Assembly: GCA_031771865.1 (NCBI GenBank)
Contig: JASISA010000010.1
Coordinates: 2,294,001 to 2,358,000, forward strand
Origin: Nothophaeocryptopus gaeumannii
Taxonomy: Eukaryota > Ascomycota > Dothideomycetes > Mycosphaerellales > Mycosphaerellaceae
Direction of reading: 5' to 3'
DNA: 64,000 nt
A model generated the notes under the pieces. It saw nothing but the letters and a program-made list of their open reading frames with translations. It had not been told where the DNA came from and ran no database searches. Positions within the stretch are counted from its first letter, which is position 1; each line of letters starts with the position of its first letter. Below are positions 1 through 11,631 of the stretch, one piece after another. The position numbers were made by a program, and so were the translations under genes.

Positions 1-2416
1 TTTTAAAGTCTTTAATAGTAGAAAAGGCTTATAGATTATTTTATAATAATTTATAAAAGAAAACTCTATAGAAAGTACCTATAGCGTAAAACTTCCTCCC
101 TTCTCTATTATACCTTATACCCTACTACATCTTAGGTATTGTAGGACTAACACGGTAGAGTTAACGTCGTCCTCCTTACTTAGGTTCGAGATCTCCGGCC
201 TACTCTAGGAGATGTTTAAGGGTCTACTCGAATTGTCCTATAGAGAGATACCTTATTGCCTACGCTATAGTTTGTCTAGGAAACTTAGTAAGCTATCTTC
301 TCGCGTCCTAGTATCTAGTAGCTAAGATAAGTTCCCTTCTACTCTCTTGTATATTTGTATAGTAGGTAAGGTAGTATCGAGCTATCCCTCTATCTCTATA
401 TTCGTAGTAGGGGCTAGTATTAGGTACCCTAACCTTGTAGAGGAAGTAAGGAAGGCTAATTATCTCTAACTATATCTAGAATACTATTACGGCCTAGGCT
501 TTACTAAGCCCTCGATAAAGCTCCTAGGTATTAGTATTCTATAGAGTCCTAAACGCAAGTAGGAGGATTCCTTCGCGCCTAGTATTATCCTACTTCTATA
601 ACTCGTCCTACTTATACTAGCCCTAGAGGATAGTCTATATTACTTTCCGAGTCTTCTTTAGATCTACTCTATCTATATAAGAGAGCTAGGACCGTAGGAT
701 AGTAGCCTACTCGTCTATCTACTCTAGTAGCGAGCTATATAGTTTTCTTAGGCGTCTACTATATACCCTAAGTTATCCGTACTTTAGTAGGATCTGCCCC
801 TTTAGCTCTTATATAGCCTAGTATATATCCGGCCTCTACCTCTACGTAGCTATTGTAGCTATAGTAGTTCTCTTCCTATACTCGGTAATATCTTCGATCT
901 AGAGTTCTTTATATAATAGTCGCGTTAGTATAGCTTAGTAGACCCTAAGGATTATCTATAGGAATCTACTCTATATTACCTATAGCTTTTATTAGAGCAT
1001 TTTTAAGATTCTAGTCTCCTTTCCTACTATCTATACCTCGCTCCCGTGCATTACTACTAGCCTAATTATTAAGATATATAGCTTACGGGCTATCTCTACT
1101 ATAGCGCCCTACGTAGTAGTAGTAATCCGTCGTAGTATAGCTTCTAGCCGTTTTGCTTTTATAAGGGTATTCTCTATCTATACGTACTACTCAAGTCTCT
1201 TATTAACGATTACTCCTAGGACCCTTATTATATCCTCTAGGCTACTCTAGAGCGACGGGATATTAGGTATTCTCTAGGATTCGGATATGCTCCTTATACC
1301 CCTTATAAAGTATATAACTTTATATTTCTTAGAGGCGAACTTAGCTCTATATCTTAAGGCCTATTATAGACAGCTATTGTAGTCCTTTTCTAGTACCTTG
1401 TATATACCTCTTGTCGAATTTAATACTATAATAAGGTATATATTATCTATAAACCCAACTACTTTAGTATATTCTATTCCTTCTAGGAGGGAGGCTATAA
1501 AGAAGAGGAATAGGATAGGTAAGATAGTACTTCCTTATAGGATTCTATATACTACTCGTACTACTAGTAACCCGTATCTAGGGATAGCGATTATTGTCTC
1601 TCTGTCCTTTAGGAATAACGCTACAAAAGCTGTAATCTAGTATGGAATCCTCCTGCACCGTAGGTTGTGGATTAACCGTTCGTGATTAACTTTGTTAAAC
1701 GCTCCTGTTATGTTAAGTGATAACACCGAGGCCACCTTGCCTTTCTTCTACGCAGTCTAAACGCTGTACCGTAGTGCGTCTCCGGTCGATCTACCCGCTT
1801 GCGCTATTTGGTTTTAAGGAAGCAACTTATGTTCCCGTACAGCCTATCCTATTTTCCGTGCAACTATTGCTTCTAGTATCTTGCCAATGCACGATAGAAG
1901 GGCAATAGGCCTCTATCCCTTTGGAGTAGATAAGTCTTTACCCGCCTTCTATAGCATAATCGTCCTAGCTTTCTGAAACTGGGCTAGGTGGTAGCCAATT
2001 GAAACACACTATTGGAAGATGCGTTAGAGGATAGGGAGTAGCTGAGCTAGGCACTTCTTAATGCATCTGTTTAGTATCTCGTCGAGGCCGGGAGCCTTGT
2101 CGTTCGGCAGTCTTTAGACTACTTTTCGTACCTCCTCTTCTATAATTTCGCATGCTATATTGACAGGTTCTAGGTATGTAGTGCTCTCGATGTCTAATGT
2201 GTCTACGGGCTCTGGCATTAGGAAAAGGGCTGTCCGTAGGATCTCTGTTTTCGCACCATCCGTCGTGAACTGATCGTTATTATGTGTTAGTGTAGGCATC
2301 TAGGGAGGTCGAATAGGGCTATCGCTGTTCTTTGCCCACTTAGCCAGCTTCCATATTCCCTGTGGCTCGCTAGCGGTTTTGTGAACCGCGGTCCTCCACT
2401 GTTTCCTTTTCTCTGT

Positions 2417-3418
2417 CTAGATAGTTCTCTTTTTCTCCTGGTTTCGTGCCCTCCACTCCTTCCAGTACTCCTCGCTCCCTATCCATTGTGCATGCCGTCT
2501 TGCCTGCCGAGCCTCCTGAATCGCATGTAGTACCACCGGCACACACCTTGGATCTGACGGCCAATATGTTTTACGCCGGACAACAAGGTCCCTTGTCTCC
2601 TGTAGAGCATTGCTGAGATCACTCACGGTGCTATCTATATCCTCCTTTGTTGTCATCCCTTCGGCTGTAGGTAGGAGCTTTTGGAGCGTCTCTCTGAACT
2701 CCTCCCAGTTAGTGTCCTTCCACATCCATCTTGTTCTCGTCTCCTCCTGTATCCCTATGTTAATAGTTGTCTCTATGCTAATATGATTAGAGTCAATGTC
2801 TTCCTTGCCTAGCTGACATGCTGTTATCCTCTTTAATATCTCCTCTATTGCAAGAGTAAGGTCTATCGTCGTCCTAGTTTAGGACTGTGGTATCTTTCTC
2901 CAGGTAGCAAGGCCTAGGGGTGTCGCTAGGTATAGCGTGTCTCGACACGCCTCTCGTAGCTCTCTTACTCTAAGATCCTCCTGTGGTACTAACGGTCCTC
3001 CCTACTAACGGTAGTGAAGATTGAAGTCTCTAACTAGAACGTGTTCTCCCGGTTCCTTAATACCTTCTAAAAGCTCCTCTACTATAAGCCTCGCATCCCA
3101 GTTATAGATGTTATGGAGGTGTACAGTTCCTATTGTCGTTTGTAGTAAGATTAGGATCTTCTAATTACTTATAATCCGGTACGACTATTCGGATAGGCTA
3201 TACTTCTTATAGACGTAGAATACGACTCTCCTGTCTTTGTCTTCCCCTGCAACAGTATAGTACTTCGGATGTATGACTGTTCTTCTATTGCTTGGGTTAG
3301 TGTATAGCTCCTAGATAGCGAGAATGTCTTTCTGGCTATCATCGAGTAGCTGCCGGTAGGTAGCCTGTAATTTCCGTACGTTTGCCTGCAGTATACTTAG
3401 TGTCGGTTGTGTGTTCAT
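2417..3418 (-). pseudogene. LINE ORF2 N-terminal part (APE endonuclease and linker)
   Basis: The ORF2 frame begins MNTQPTLSILQANVRK at 3418 on the minus strand, the usual opening of an APE-type endonuclease (S-I-L-Q-x-N-V-R-K). After several TAG interruptions the frame is open again at 2725-2417, the linker between endonuclease and RT. A further piece at 2299-2114 leads into the RT. The endonuclease Glu region reads AI-TAG-E, where a Gln codon has become a stop. This is a decayed pseudogene within copy A. Confidence 0.7.
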
Positions 3419-3694
3419 TGGGTACTAGCTAGTGGTTAATCCCGCTGTATTACTCGCCGGATTAACCCTTGTCCTTGCTCCGGTACAATAGTCTTAGCCC
3501 TATTCACCGCCCCAACTGGCCTCCCAAACCTCTGTAGTGTTCGCTTCTCTACTGCTGTTCCTATTGGCCTCCTGCCTAGGACATATTCGCGGCTTGTCCG
3601 GGTAGCTGTTTAGTCCTCTCCCTCCCTATTCGCTCCTTGCTGTAGAGGAGGGGAAGGCAGAGGAGAAGTAGAGCTAGGAGTACTATAGGTTAGC

Positions 3695-4147
3695 TTAGCC
3701 ATGTAGCTCGCCCCTATCTTCTTCATGCTCTGAATCTTGTCCTTGATTGCTTGTCTCTTTAAGCACATATAGTGCCAAGCTGGGTAGTTCTAACAGTGCT
3801 TTAATCGGTCTACCTCTGCAAGCTTCTCGTGCGCACATTCTCTTATATTGGTGGTCCCATTCTTCAGTGTCGTGGAGCACTCCGGAGATAATAATGCCCT
3901 TCTCTACTGCAGCTCTAGCAGCTTCCACCGTCTTCAGTTCGACTACTAGAGTGCTCTGTTTCTTTGTTCCCGTTGCTATAGCTTTCTGGCCCTTCCACCA
4001 GGCATTCTGTACTTGGATTCCGGGTATTAGCCGCTTGTTGTCTTCCTCAATTAACTGAATCCGCTGTGTAGTAGGGTCGTTTCCTGCAACTGTAACAAAG
4101 TGGACTTGGACTAGGAAGGTTTTCTGTGCTATTCTTGCCTCCTTCAA
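3695..4147 (-). pseudogene. LINE ORF1 (gag-like) fragment
   Basis: A 150-codon open stretch inside LINE copy A. The segment STLVVELKT followed by AARAAVEKGIII resembles the RNA-binding gag-like ORF1 of fungal Tad-type LINEs, upstream of the zinc-knuckle region, with further Cys residues in CAREAC. It is open only because this part of the copy escaped most RIP; flanking frames are closed by TAG codons. No function is expected. It is recorded because it identifies the element. Confidence 0.65.
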
Positions 4148-4984
4148 GACCTTGCCTAGGCCTTGGGTGTCTGCCGCTATTCGGTTCCTTGCTGCAGGGT
4201 CCGTAGTCGTGAGAACTAGTCCATCGGGGACCTTCTTGACTGCGACTACATGTGCCTAGTTCCCTCCTTCTGCAGTAAAACGCGAAACAATCCGGGTAGC
4301 TTTAGTATCCCTAAGCTTAGCCCTAGTCGCTTCGTTGTCTACGTGAATCTTGAGGGAGCACGCAGCTCTTTGTACTTTGATGCTAGACAGCTGGGCTAGC
4401 TATTGGGCTGCGACTGTAGCCCAGGTTGTCTTTAGTCCTGGACTCTGCTCTATCTTCTTCTAAATCTGTGTAATACTCCGTTGGATAGATTCTAGAGTAG
4501 CTTCCTAGTTAGTGAGTTAAGTGAATTATATCCAGAATCATCTGGATTGCCCTCTCTAGTTAGAGGGAGGAGTGTTGACTTTAATGCATTAGTTCAGCTG
4601 CCTCATTCTAAATCTCTTTTAGGGCCTCCCAAGGTAAGAGGGGACCCTGCTAGTTCTTGTTTACTACTACGTTCTTCTCTCTATACCCCTTCTCTTGGGA
4701 GGTTGGGTAGGAAGCTAGATTGATACTCCCTGTATCTCTGCCTATAGTAGTTTCTTCAGTAACCTCTTGAAATGGCTCTAGTCCGTTGTCTGTGCCTAAG
4801 GCAGCACAGCCTTGTGCACTAGCTATGCTTGGCAGAGAATTCTCTTCTTCTAATACTGAGAATTAGTATTTTCGAGCGCTGACTGCGTTCCCGCCAACAG
4901 CGGCGTGTAGCCGTGCTTTGGATACGTGTATTGCCTTAATAGGTTCCGTATGTTCTAAGGTTTTAGTAATGCCGCCTCCCCAAA

Positions 4985-6165
4985 TTCGTTTTTTTTAGGT
5001 TTACCTTATACTAATATAGCTATATCTTTAGTAGTTAAAGTACTATACTCTTGTCTATTAGTAGTCCTATTCTTTAGTATCGTAGAGTACTCTAGAGATA
5101 ATAATACCCTTCTCTACTACTTCTACTAGAGTACTCTATTTCTTTATTCCTATTACTATAGCTTTCTAGCCCTTCTACTAGGTATTCTATACTTGGATTC
5201 CGGGTATTAGCTACTTATTATCTTCCTTAATTAACTAGATCTACTATATAGTAAGGTCGTTTCCTATAACTATAATAAAGTAGACTTGGACTAGGAAGGT
5301 TTTCTAGGCTATTCTTGCCTCCTTTAAGACCTTACCTAGGCCTTAGGTATCTACTACTATTCGGTTCCTTACTATAGAGTCCGTAGTTATAAGAACTAGT
5401 CTATTAGGGACCTTCTTAACTACGACTACATGTACCTAGTTCCCTCCTTCTATAGTAAAACGCGAAATAATCTAGGTAGCTTTAGTATCCCTAAGCTTAG
5501 CCCTAGTCGCTTCGTTATCTACGTGAATCTTAAGGGAGTACGTAGCTCTTTATACTTTAATACTAGATAGCTAGGCTAGCTATTAGGCTACGGACTCTAC
5601 TCTATCTTCTTCTAAATCTATGTAATACTCTATTAGATAGATTCTAGAGTAGCTTCCTAGTTAGTATACTTTATAGTCCGCGCTATAGTTAAGTAAATTA
5701 TATCTAGAATTATCTAGATTGCCCTCTCTAGTTAGAGGGAGGAGTATTAACTCTAATGTATTAGTTTAGCTACCTTATTCTAAATCTCTTTTAGGGCCTC
5801 CTAAGGTAAGAGGGGACCCTACTAGTTCTTATTTACTACTACGTTCTTCTCTCTATACCCCTTCTCTTAGGAGGTTAGGTAGGAAGCTAGATTAATACTC
5901 CCTATATCTCTACCTATAGTAGTTTCTTTAGTAACCTCTTGAAATAGCTCTAGTCTATTATCTATACCTAAGGTAGTATAGCCTTATACACTAGCTATAC
6001 TTAGTAGAGAATTCTCTTCTTCTAATACTAAGAATTAGTATTTTCGAGCGCTAACTACGTACCTACTAATAGTAGCGTATAGCCGTGCTTTGGATATGTG
6101 TATTACCTTAATAGGTTCCGTATATTCTAAGGTTTTAGTAATACCGCCTCCCTAAATACTCGTTT
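4985..6165 (-). mobile_element. LINE copy B, ORF1 fragment, heavily RIP-mutated
   Basis: This stretch repeats 3835-4975 in the same orientation and immediately follows it, so the two copies form a direct tandem. Differences are almost all C-to-T or G-to-A (for example CACTCCGG in copy A against TACTCTAG here). All frames are closed. Only ORF1 sequence is present; no endonuclease or RT is seen. Confidence 0.75.
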
Positions 6166-6169
6166 GTTC

Positions 6170-7400
6170 GTACCTCGGCCCTTGTAGATAATAAAGGGTA
6201 GGATTATATATCTAGTAGTACAAATACTCTAGATTACTATAACCTATTTATAGTTACTAGGCTAAATAAGCTAAGGCTAAGTATATCTCTCTAAACTAGT
6301 AACTACTTTTATAGATCTATTAATACCTATCTAAAAGCCTATCTTATTAAAGTTATAGGTATTATAGTCGTGGATACTATACTTGGCTTTAGTATCCTTA
6401 ATAAGCTTAAACTACGTATAAATTACCTTAGGATCTTCCTAGAGTATTCCCTAGTAGTCCTTTACTTAGTTAAAGGCTATTATAAGCTTATCTAAGCGCG
6501 TTACAAATCTCTCTACCTAGTTCTTACTAACTAGCTCTCTACCTTATATACTAAGTAGTTTATCTACTATATCTACTACCTTATATAAGCGAGGCGCAAA
6601 TCCTCGCAAATTAAGGTCGAGAATATATTAGATAATCGTCTACTCTTTAGTTATAGTAAGCTTGTATTATATATTATAGCTATCTAGGTAATAGGTAGTT
6701 CTATAGTATTAGGTATACTATAGCTGCGCCTCGGAGGCTTCGAAATTAACCTTAGTAGTAGGTAGAGAGAGTAAGAATAATTCTACCTTATTATAAAGAT
6801 ATTATACTTTAATAAAGAAGTTAGTCGTACTAAGAAATTTTATCTAGCTTAGTAGTATATCTAGCTTAGTAGTAGAATACGTTAGGCTTAATATAGTATT
6901 ATATACCTTAGAGATAATATATACACTAGAAATAGTATATAGAAAGATCTAGAAAGGTCTAAAACTTAGAGATTTCTAAGATACTAGAAAGTCTTAGAAA
7001 CCTATAGAATACCTAAGGGAACTCGCTTATAAATCCGAGTATTCTAGACCTTTTAGAGGTTCTAGAATAGTCCTAGGGCTACGTAATCTATAAGAAAAGA
7101 TGATATAGTATAGTACCTTCTAGAATACTATCTAGAGTCTATATAAGACTCTAGAAAGTCTCTATACTAAGAGGTAGAAAAAAAGATAACTAAGAAGACT
7201 AATAACTACTATCTTCTATAACTACTCTACTCCCTGTTTACGATTGTCTAAGCTCCGAGAAAACGCCGAGAAATTACTAAAATATCTCCGAAAATCTCCG
7301 ATTTAAAGTAGCTTCCCTACGACTAAAAATCGACCTTCTAATATAGACTAATCCTTAGATACTAGCATATAAGATACGTTATTATTAGATAGTATTACCT
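6170..7400 (-). mobile_element. Fot1/pogo-type DNA transposon relic
   Basis: Reading the minus strand from about 6800 to 6190 and treating TAG as former Trp/Gln gives a pogo/Fot1 (DDE_1) transposase N-terminal half. There is an HTH/CENP-B-like segment, then a run resembling YILDLNLRGFAPRLYKVVD, then a DDE start IHDYNTYNFNKIGFQIG, which matches the family pattern of YNxDExGFxxG with E changed to K. The catalytic C-terminal part is missing where LINE copy B begins. The 6830-7400 stretch is TA-rich with no frame; it may hold the element's 5' end. No terminal repeats were identified. Confidence 0.6.
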
Positions 7401-7566
7401 ATATACGAGAGCGTGGGTAGCTGGAACGGATAACGTAGACTTGACTCCTACTTTAGGACGTGAACGGTAAAGGCCGTGCATAGCTAGCGAAGAATGACGT
7501 CTTGCAGCCTTAAAGGAGAACGACTACTCCGTTCAATTCACGCAAACATAACAGAACAGACCCAAG

Positions 7567-8967
7567 ATGGCCGAGCCCGCAGCAGTAGTAGCAGGTGCCA
7601 CATACGCCGCATACGAGGTTGCAAGTACAGGCGTCCAGGCGTACGTTGCCCTCCATTACTGATCCAAACCCAACTGACTCTCCATCGCAGTGGCGCAGCT
7701 GGATATGCCATTGCCAAGCCCTCCAATGGCTGCAAGGCTAGCTTCACCCAGATCGCAACCGCCCAGGATGATGAGACGAGGTATGTAGAACACCGGCCGA
7801 AGAAGTGCAAGTAGCTGACACATTCACAGACAATCTCTCGTCCGCTCTAATCACACTGTGACAGTCGTGAAGAACAAAGCATATGTCTTCGGCGGAGAGA
7901 CGAACACTAAGCTCGCCGGCAACGAACTGCATGCGATTAACTTGGACAAGCCTTCTGAAGATAAGAGTGAGCCAGACGGACCGGACTACTCAGTACTTCC
8001 TGCACTACCAGATGTTGAGGGCCAGCCTGTACCCGCAGCGCGAGCAGAACACGCTGCATGCCGATTCAATGTCTGTGTCGCTGTCTTCGGTGGCGTTGAC
8101 GAGAATGGCAAGCTCGTTGACAGCGATTCCACGATCTGGTTGTACGTCACTGGGAAGTGGGCATGGGAGGCTTTGAAGGCCGAAGATCAAGGCATCGCTC
8201 CAGTTCAGCGACGCGGTGCCAAGCTCTTCGAACACAACAACAACCTTGTGCTTTATGGTGGCTTTGATGCATCCGGCGAGCCGCTCAAAGACGTTTGGTT
8301 CTTCAACTACGCAGGCAAGGGCTGGTCTCCTCTCCCGAGCGCTCCAGTGAACACCTCGAATGCAGCGTTGGCTGATGGCGTGCTGTACTTGATTGACGGC
8401 AGCGACCATATGAGCAGCAATGTCCACTCACTTCATGTCCACCCTGGCGAGGATTCTGAGTGGAAGACCTCCGCTTTCCCCACCAATCCTCTCACGCCGG
8501 GCCCAAGACCTAGGGTCGGGGCTGGCCTCCTTCTGATCTCAACTGGTTATGGACGCAACCTCCTCTTGTACTTCTTCGGTGCTCGCCAAAACGCAAATTC
8601 CGCAGAGACGACCTTTCCGGACGAGACTGCGGATCCAACTCAATGGAGCGACAGCTGGACGTACCAGATTCAATCCAGTAGCCCTGAAGTCAAGGCCACG
8701 ACAAGCCTATCGGATGCACTCAAGCCTGCCAAGATCAAGGATGCCATTCGGGAGAAGCTAGGATACAGTACGGGCGAGCAGAGCTGGGCGGAGGTCGAGG
8801 TACTGCCTCCCGGAGATCTTGTCGTTGGAGGGGGCAAGATTCACCCTGGACCACGAGCATTCTTCGGCTGCGATGTCATGCCTGACGGCCACAGCGTTGT
8901 GATTTGGGGTGGTCTGAATGCGAAAGGCGAGCGTGAGGGGGATGGCTGGCTGGTGAAGTTTTCATGA
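7567..8967 (+). CDS. Kelch-repeat beta-propeller protein
   Basis: Predicted 433 aa from three exons, 7567-7640, 7691-7780 and 7830-8967. The introns are 50 and 49 nt with GTACGT/CAG and GTATGT/CAG borders and join in frame. Kelch blades are visible as repeated hydrophobic-GG motifs: AYVFGGETN, VAVFGGVDENG, LVLYGGFDASG, and near the C-terminus VVIWGGLNAKG. The protein has no signal peptide or membrane segment, so it is probably cytosolic. Kelch propellers usually mediate protein contacts; the galactose-oxidase and nitrile-specifier families share the fold, but no catalytic residues can be assigned. It starts only about 160 bp from the repeat block. An ATG at 7494 opens another frame and was not used. 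Function is unknown beyond the fold. Confidence 0.8.
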
Positions 8968-9469
8968 TGGATATGATGACATTGCATAGAGAGACTTGAG
9001 CATGACCGGCGGTCTTCGTGGTTACATGATCATGGCCAAAACTGTTCCTCAGCAGGGAAAATGAAGAAGTAAAGCTGCAAAGATGCGAATGAAATGCTAA
9101 TTATCACCAGTGCAGCTGACGCGGCACATCAAACTTTGATTGGCAAGGTGAACAAAGGCACCAAGTTCTCTCACGGACTTCGACCTGACACCGATCTCCG
9201 CTCTTTCTCCTCTTGCATAAACATCACCACTATCAAGAAAACATTCATAACGTGTACCTGTAGAAGTGCTGACAGGATGCATCATCACAAAGCTGAACTA
9301 AGCCATAGCTCGCGTTTTCGCCCTCTTCTCGACCGGAAGCTTTCTCCACGCTTCACGACAGCGCGCCGCCGTGCGCTCCTTCGAGGCAGCTGAGATGGGT
9401 ATATAAGGTACGCGACAATGGCCGCAAATCTACGGCAGCTAGAGCCAAGTCATCAGCCAAGCTTGCATC
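8968..9469. other. Intergenic region between Kelch and O-methyltransferase genes
   Basis: About 500 bp with no supported gene. The right end carries the promoter of the O-methyltransferase gene. Short open frames here have no recognisable content. Confidence 0.6.
9400..9408 (+). promoter_or_regulatory. TATA box of the O-methyltransferase gene
   Basis: TATATAAGG lies 62 bp upstream of the start codon at 9470. An ATG at 9418 in another frame is only about 10 bp downstream of the box, so it is probably not in the mRNA. Confidence 0.5.
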
Positions 9470-10762
9470 ATGTCACAAGCATCCTCACTTATCAGTCTAG
9501 CACAAGAGATCTTAGAAAAGACCACAGAAGTCCACACTCAACTCGCAGCATCCGGTCAACCAGATCCGTCTTTCGATCCCAATGTCTCCCCGGCCGACTT
9601 CTCCAGCATCAAAGACTTGCGAGCGTCACTGCTCGACCAGATCGATGAGCTGCGTGACCGCCTTTTCACGCCCTTCGAGCTTCTTCAATTTACCATGCCG
9701 ACCGACTACATAAGCCGACATGCCCTCGACCGCTTCAAGATCTATGACAAAGTGCCGGTTGGGGCAAGCAAGAGTTATGCAGAGCTTGAGCAAGAGACAG
9801 GCCTTCCAGGTACGATGTTGAGACGGTTGGTACGGCACGCTACGACCCAGCGAATCTTTCGAGAGATTCGAACAATCAGCGGCTTGGGAGTGGAACATAC
9901 GCCAGCCAGTAAGCTACTCGCGGAGAACATTCACGTCCGAGACTACTTTGGTGTTATATCCGAGATTGTGTATCCTTCGGCTGCTGAAGTCACCCATGCC
10001 ATTGAAAAATGGCCTGAAGAGTCCGGAGATAAAGATCCCTTGAGAGCTGGTTTTACACTGCTCAGGAGGTTTGGTGATCAGAAACTACACGACTACCTGA
10101 ATGCCAACCCAAACTTCAACAAAAGATACGATAGCGCCATGAGAGCGAGTGCAAATGATGCAACGTTCTCTATAGACCACATCGGCAACAACTTCGACTG
10201 GGCAGGCCTTGGAGAAGGGACTGTAGTAGACGTCGCAGGTGGCATTGGCACAGTCTCTCGCTCCCTGGCTCAGAGATTCGAAAGGTTACATTTCGTCATC
10301 CAAGACCAGAAGGAGGTCATCGCCGGGGCCAAGCTGGTTCAAGAAGAAAACGCCTCCATCTCCGCTCGAATCGAATTCATGGAACACGACATGTTCACTC
10401 CTCAGCCAGTCAACCACGCCGATGTGTACTTCTTCCGTCGAGTATTCATGGAGTGGACAGACGAGAAATCGGCCGATATACTTCGTAATCTGATACCTGC
10501 CTTGAAACCTGGAAAGTCCAAGATCGTTATTGCGGACTTCTACGTACCGGCGCCGGGGACTTGTCCGCTCTGGCAGGAGCGTCGGCTGCGCAACTCGGAC
10601 ATGATCGGACTGTGCGTGGCAAATGCTGGGTCGAGGGATAAGGAGCAGTGGGAGGAGGTGTTTAAGCAGGCAGGAGAAGGGTATCGTGTGCTGAGTGTGA
10701 AGCCGCTCAAAGGTTCGGACATGATGATTACAGAGGCAATCTGGGACGGCAATCCAGGATGA
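9470..10762 (+). CDS. SAM-dependent O-methyltransferase, PKS-tailoring type
   Basis: Single-exon 430-aa protein of the COMT-like Methyltransf_2 family, which includes AflP-type enzymes that methylate hydroxyls of polyketides. Residues 80-150 form the winged-helix dimerisation part, and the SAM-binding glycine loop VVDVAGGIGT is at 252-261. The family's catalytic His (usually HDW or HNW) is absent: the matching position reads RRVFMEWTDE at about 323-332. The enzyme may therefore be impaired or use another base. It lies upstream of a Baeyer-Villiger monooxygenase in the same orientation, which suggests a role in secondary metabolism. A TATA box sits at 9400. The family call is firm; the substrate is unknown. 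Confidence 0.85.
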   Translation: MSQASSLISLAQEILEKTTEVHTQLAASGQPDPSFDPNVSPADFSSIKDLRASLLDQIDELRDRLFTPFELLQFTMPTDYISRHALDRFKIYDKVPVGASKSYAELEQETGLPGTMLRRLVRHATTQRIFREIRTISGLGVEHTPASKLLAENIHVRDYFGVISEIVYPSAAEVTHAIEKWPEESGDKDPLRAGFTLLRRFGDQKLHDYLNANPNFNKRYDSAMRASANDATFSIDHIGNNFDWAGLGEGTVVDVAGGIGTVSRSLAQRFERLHFVIQDQKEVIAGAKLVQEENASISARIEFMEHDMFTPQPVNHADVYFFRRVFMEWTDEKSADILRNLIPALKPGKSKIVIADFYVPAPGTCPLWQERRLRNSDMIGLCVANAGSRDKEQWEEVFKQAGEGYRVLSVKPLKGSDMMITEAIWDGNPG

Positions 10763-11631
10763 TGTGTACGTCATTATGCCGAACACATTATGCGATAATT
10801 TGTCGATGTAAGGAGACGTGTTGCATACAGTGAGATACACATTCACTCGCTTCTTGCTCACTCATCACCATCATCGGCCATCCTTCCTACTCTGTATACG
10901 AGCTGTCGCTTGGTAATCACCTCACGTGAGAGCACGTGTAGAGTCTTGGCATCCTGAAGACTCTTCAAAACACGGATCTGCCTGTTTGGATAGGCATATC
11001 AATATATTATCTACTTGATCCACTCAATACCATGCTGCCAATCTAGCAGACAATACGAGCACCCCATATCGCACTGCGTATCGCAAGGCCTACTAGTGCA
11101 TCCACAGCATCCCAGTTGGTACATGTGCGATTCAAGAATTGCGACGGTCGCCCTCACGAATACCGAAGCTCTCCACACGCCAATGGGACACCCATGGAGT
11201 TCTGATCTCACTTTCATGGAGCATTGGAGGACTAGCGTGCGGGGCCCATGGTTCCCAACCCATCCGTGTCCTCTTTTGTGCTTCTACGTGAACGACTTTG
11301 TGCAAGATGGCTCAGAGCACATGTGGGACCCGCGAAGGCCGTGGATACAGAGTCCTCGGATCTGCGACCACCCGTTGCAATTGGGGACGTATGACCTGAA
11401 GACGCCATAGAAGGTAAGAGAAAGCGGATGCGACTTGCGGTAGCCGATTGCCGAGTCGGTTTCAACGTCAACATAAAGCTGTCTGTTCTGTGTCTCCTCT
11501 CGACCCTCTACATTCGGAACATCCTCCCTCACATGCCCTTGAAACAACCAGTCTGACCAAGGACCTCCGGACTAACATCAAGTGTGCTGAAACCAATTTT
11601 CCGCATCTTTCCCAGTACATAGTATAGACAG
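10763..11631. other. Intergenic region between O-methyltransferase and BVMO
   Basis: About 870 bp. It should contain the missing first exon and promoter of the monooxygenase. On the minus strand a 537-bp frame (11547-11011) is open except for one TAG near 11281-11283. It encodes a Cys-rich C-terminal part (GCCGCTSRPCDTQCDMGC) but has no clear ATG, so it is not called as a gene. Confidence 0.4.

Larger units (their letters stand above)
1..4975 (-). mobile_element. RIP-damaged LINE, probable Tad1 clade (copy A)
   Basis: Non-LTR retrotransposon read on the minus strand; the 3' end lies at or beyond the window start. In order from its 5' end there is a gag-like ORF1 (about 4970-3430), an APE-type endonuclease frame opening with ATG at 3418, a linker, and a reverse transcriptase. 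The RT is recognisable from the KAPGLDEI block near 2050-2100 and from a degraded catalytic motif near 1440, where F-I-D-N stands for the usual F-[VI]-D-D, followed by a segment like AKFAxxKY. Trp and Gln codons have become TAG/TAA throughout, as expected from C-to-T RIP. The first 1.6 kb is far more mutated than 1.65-4.97 kb. The element cannot be active. Confidence 0.85.

Noticed and set aside
1398..1908. Two plus-strand frames of 80 and 63 codons
   Set aside because: They are antisense to the LINE reverse transcriptase, whose motifs read on the minus strand.
7538..7810. Minus-strand 90-codon frame at the Kelch gene
   Set aside because: It overlaps the spliced first exons of the Kelch gene, which form a continuous protein on the plus strand.
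9418..9648. 76-codon frame starting upstream of the O-methyltransferase, possible uORF
   Set aside because: It starts about 10 bp from the TATA box, so it probably lies upstream of the transcription start; no protein-like content.
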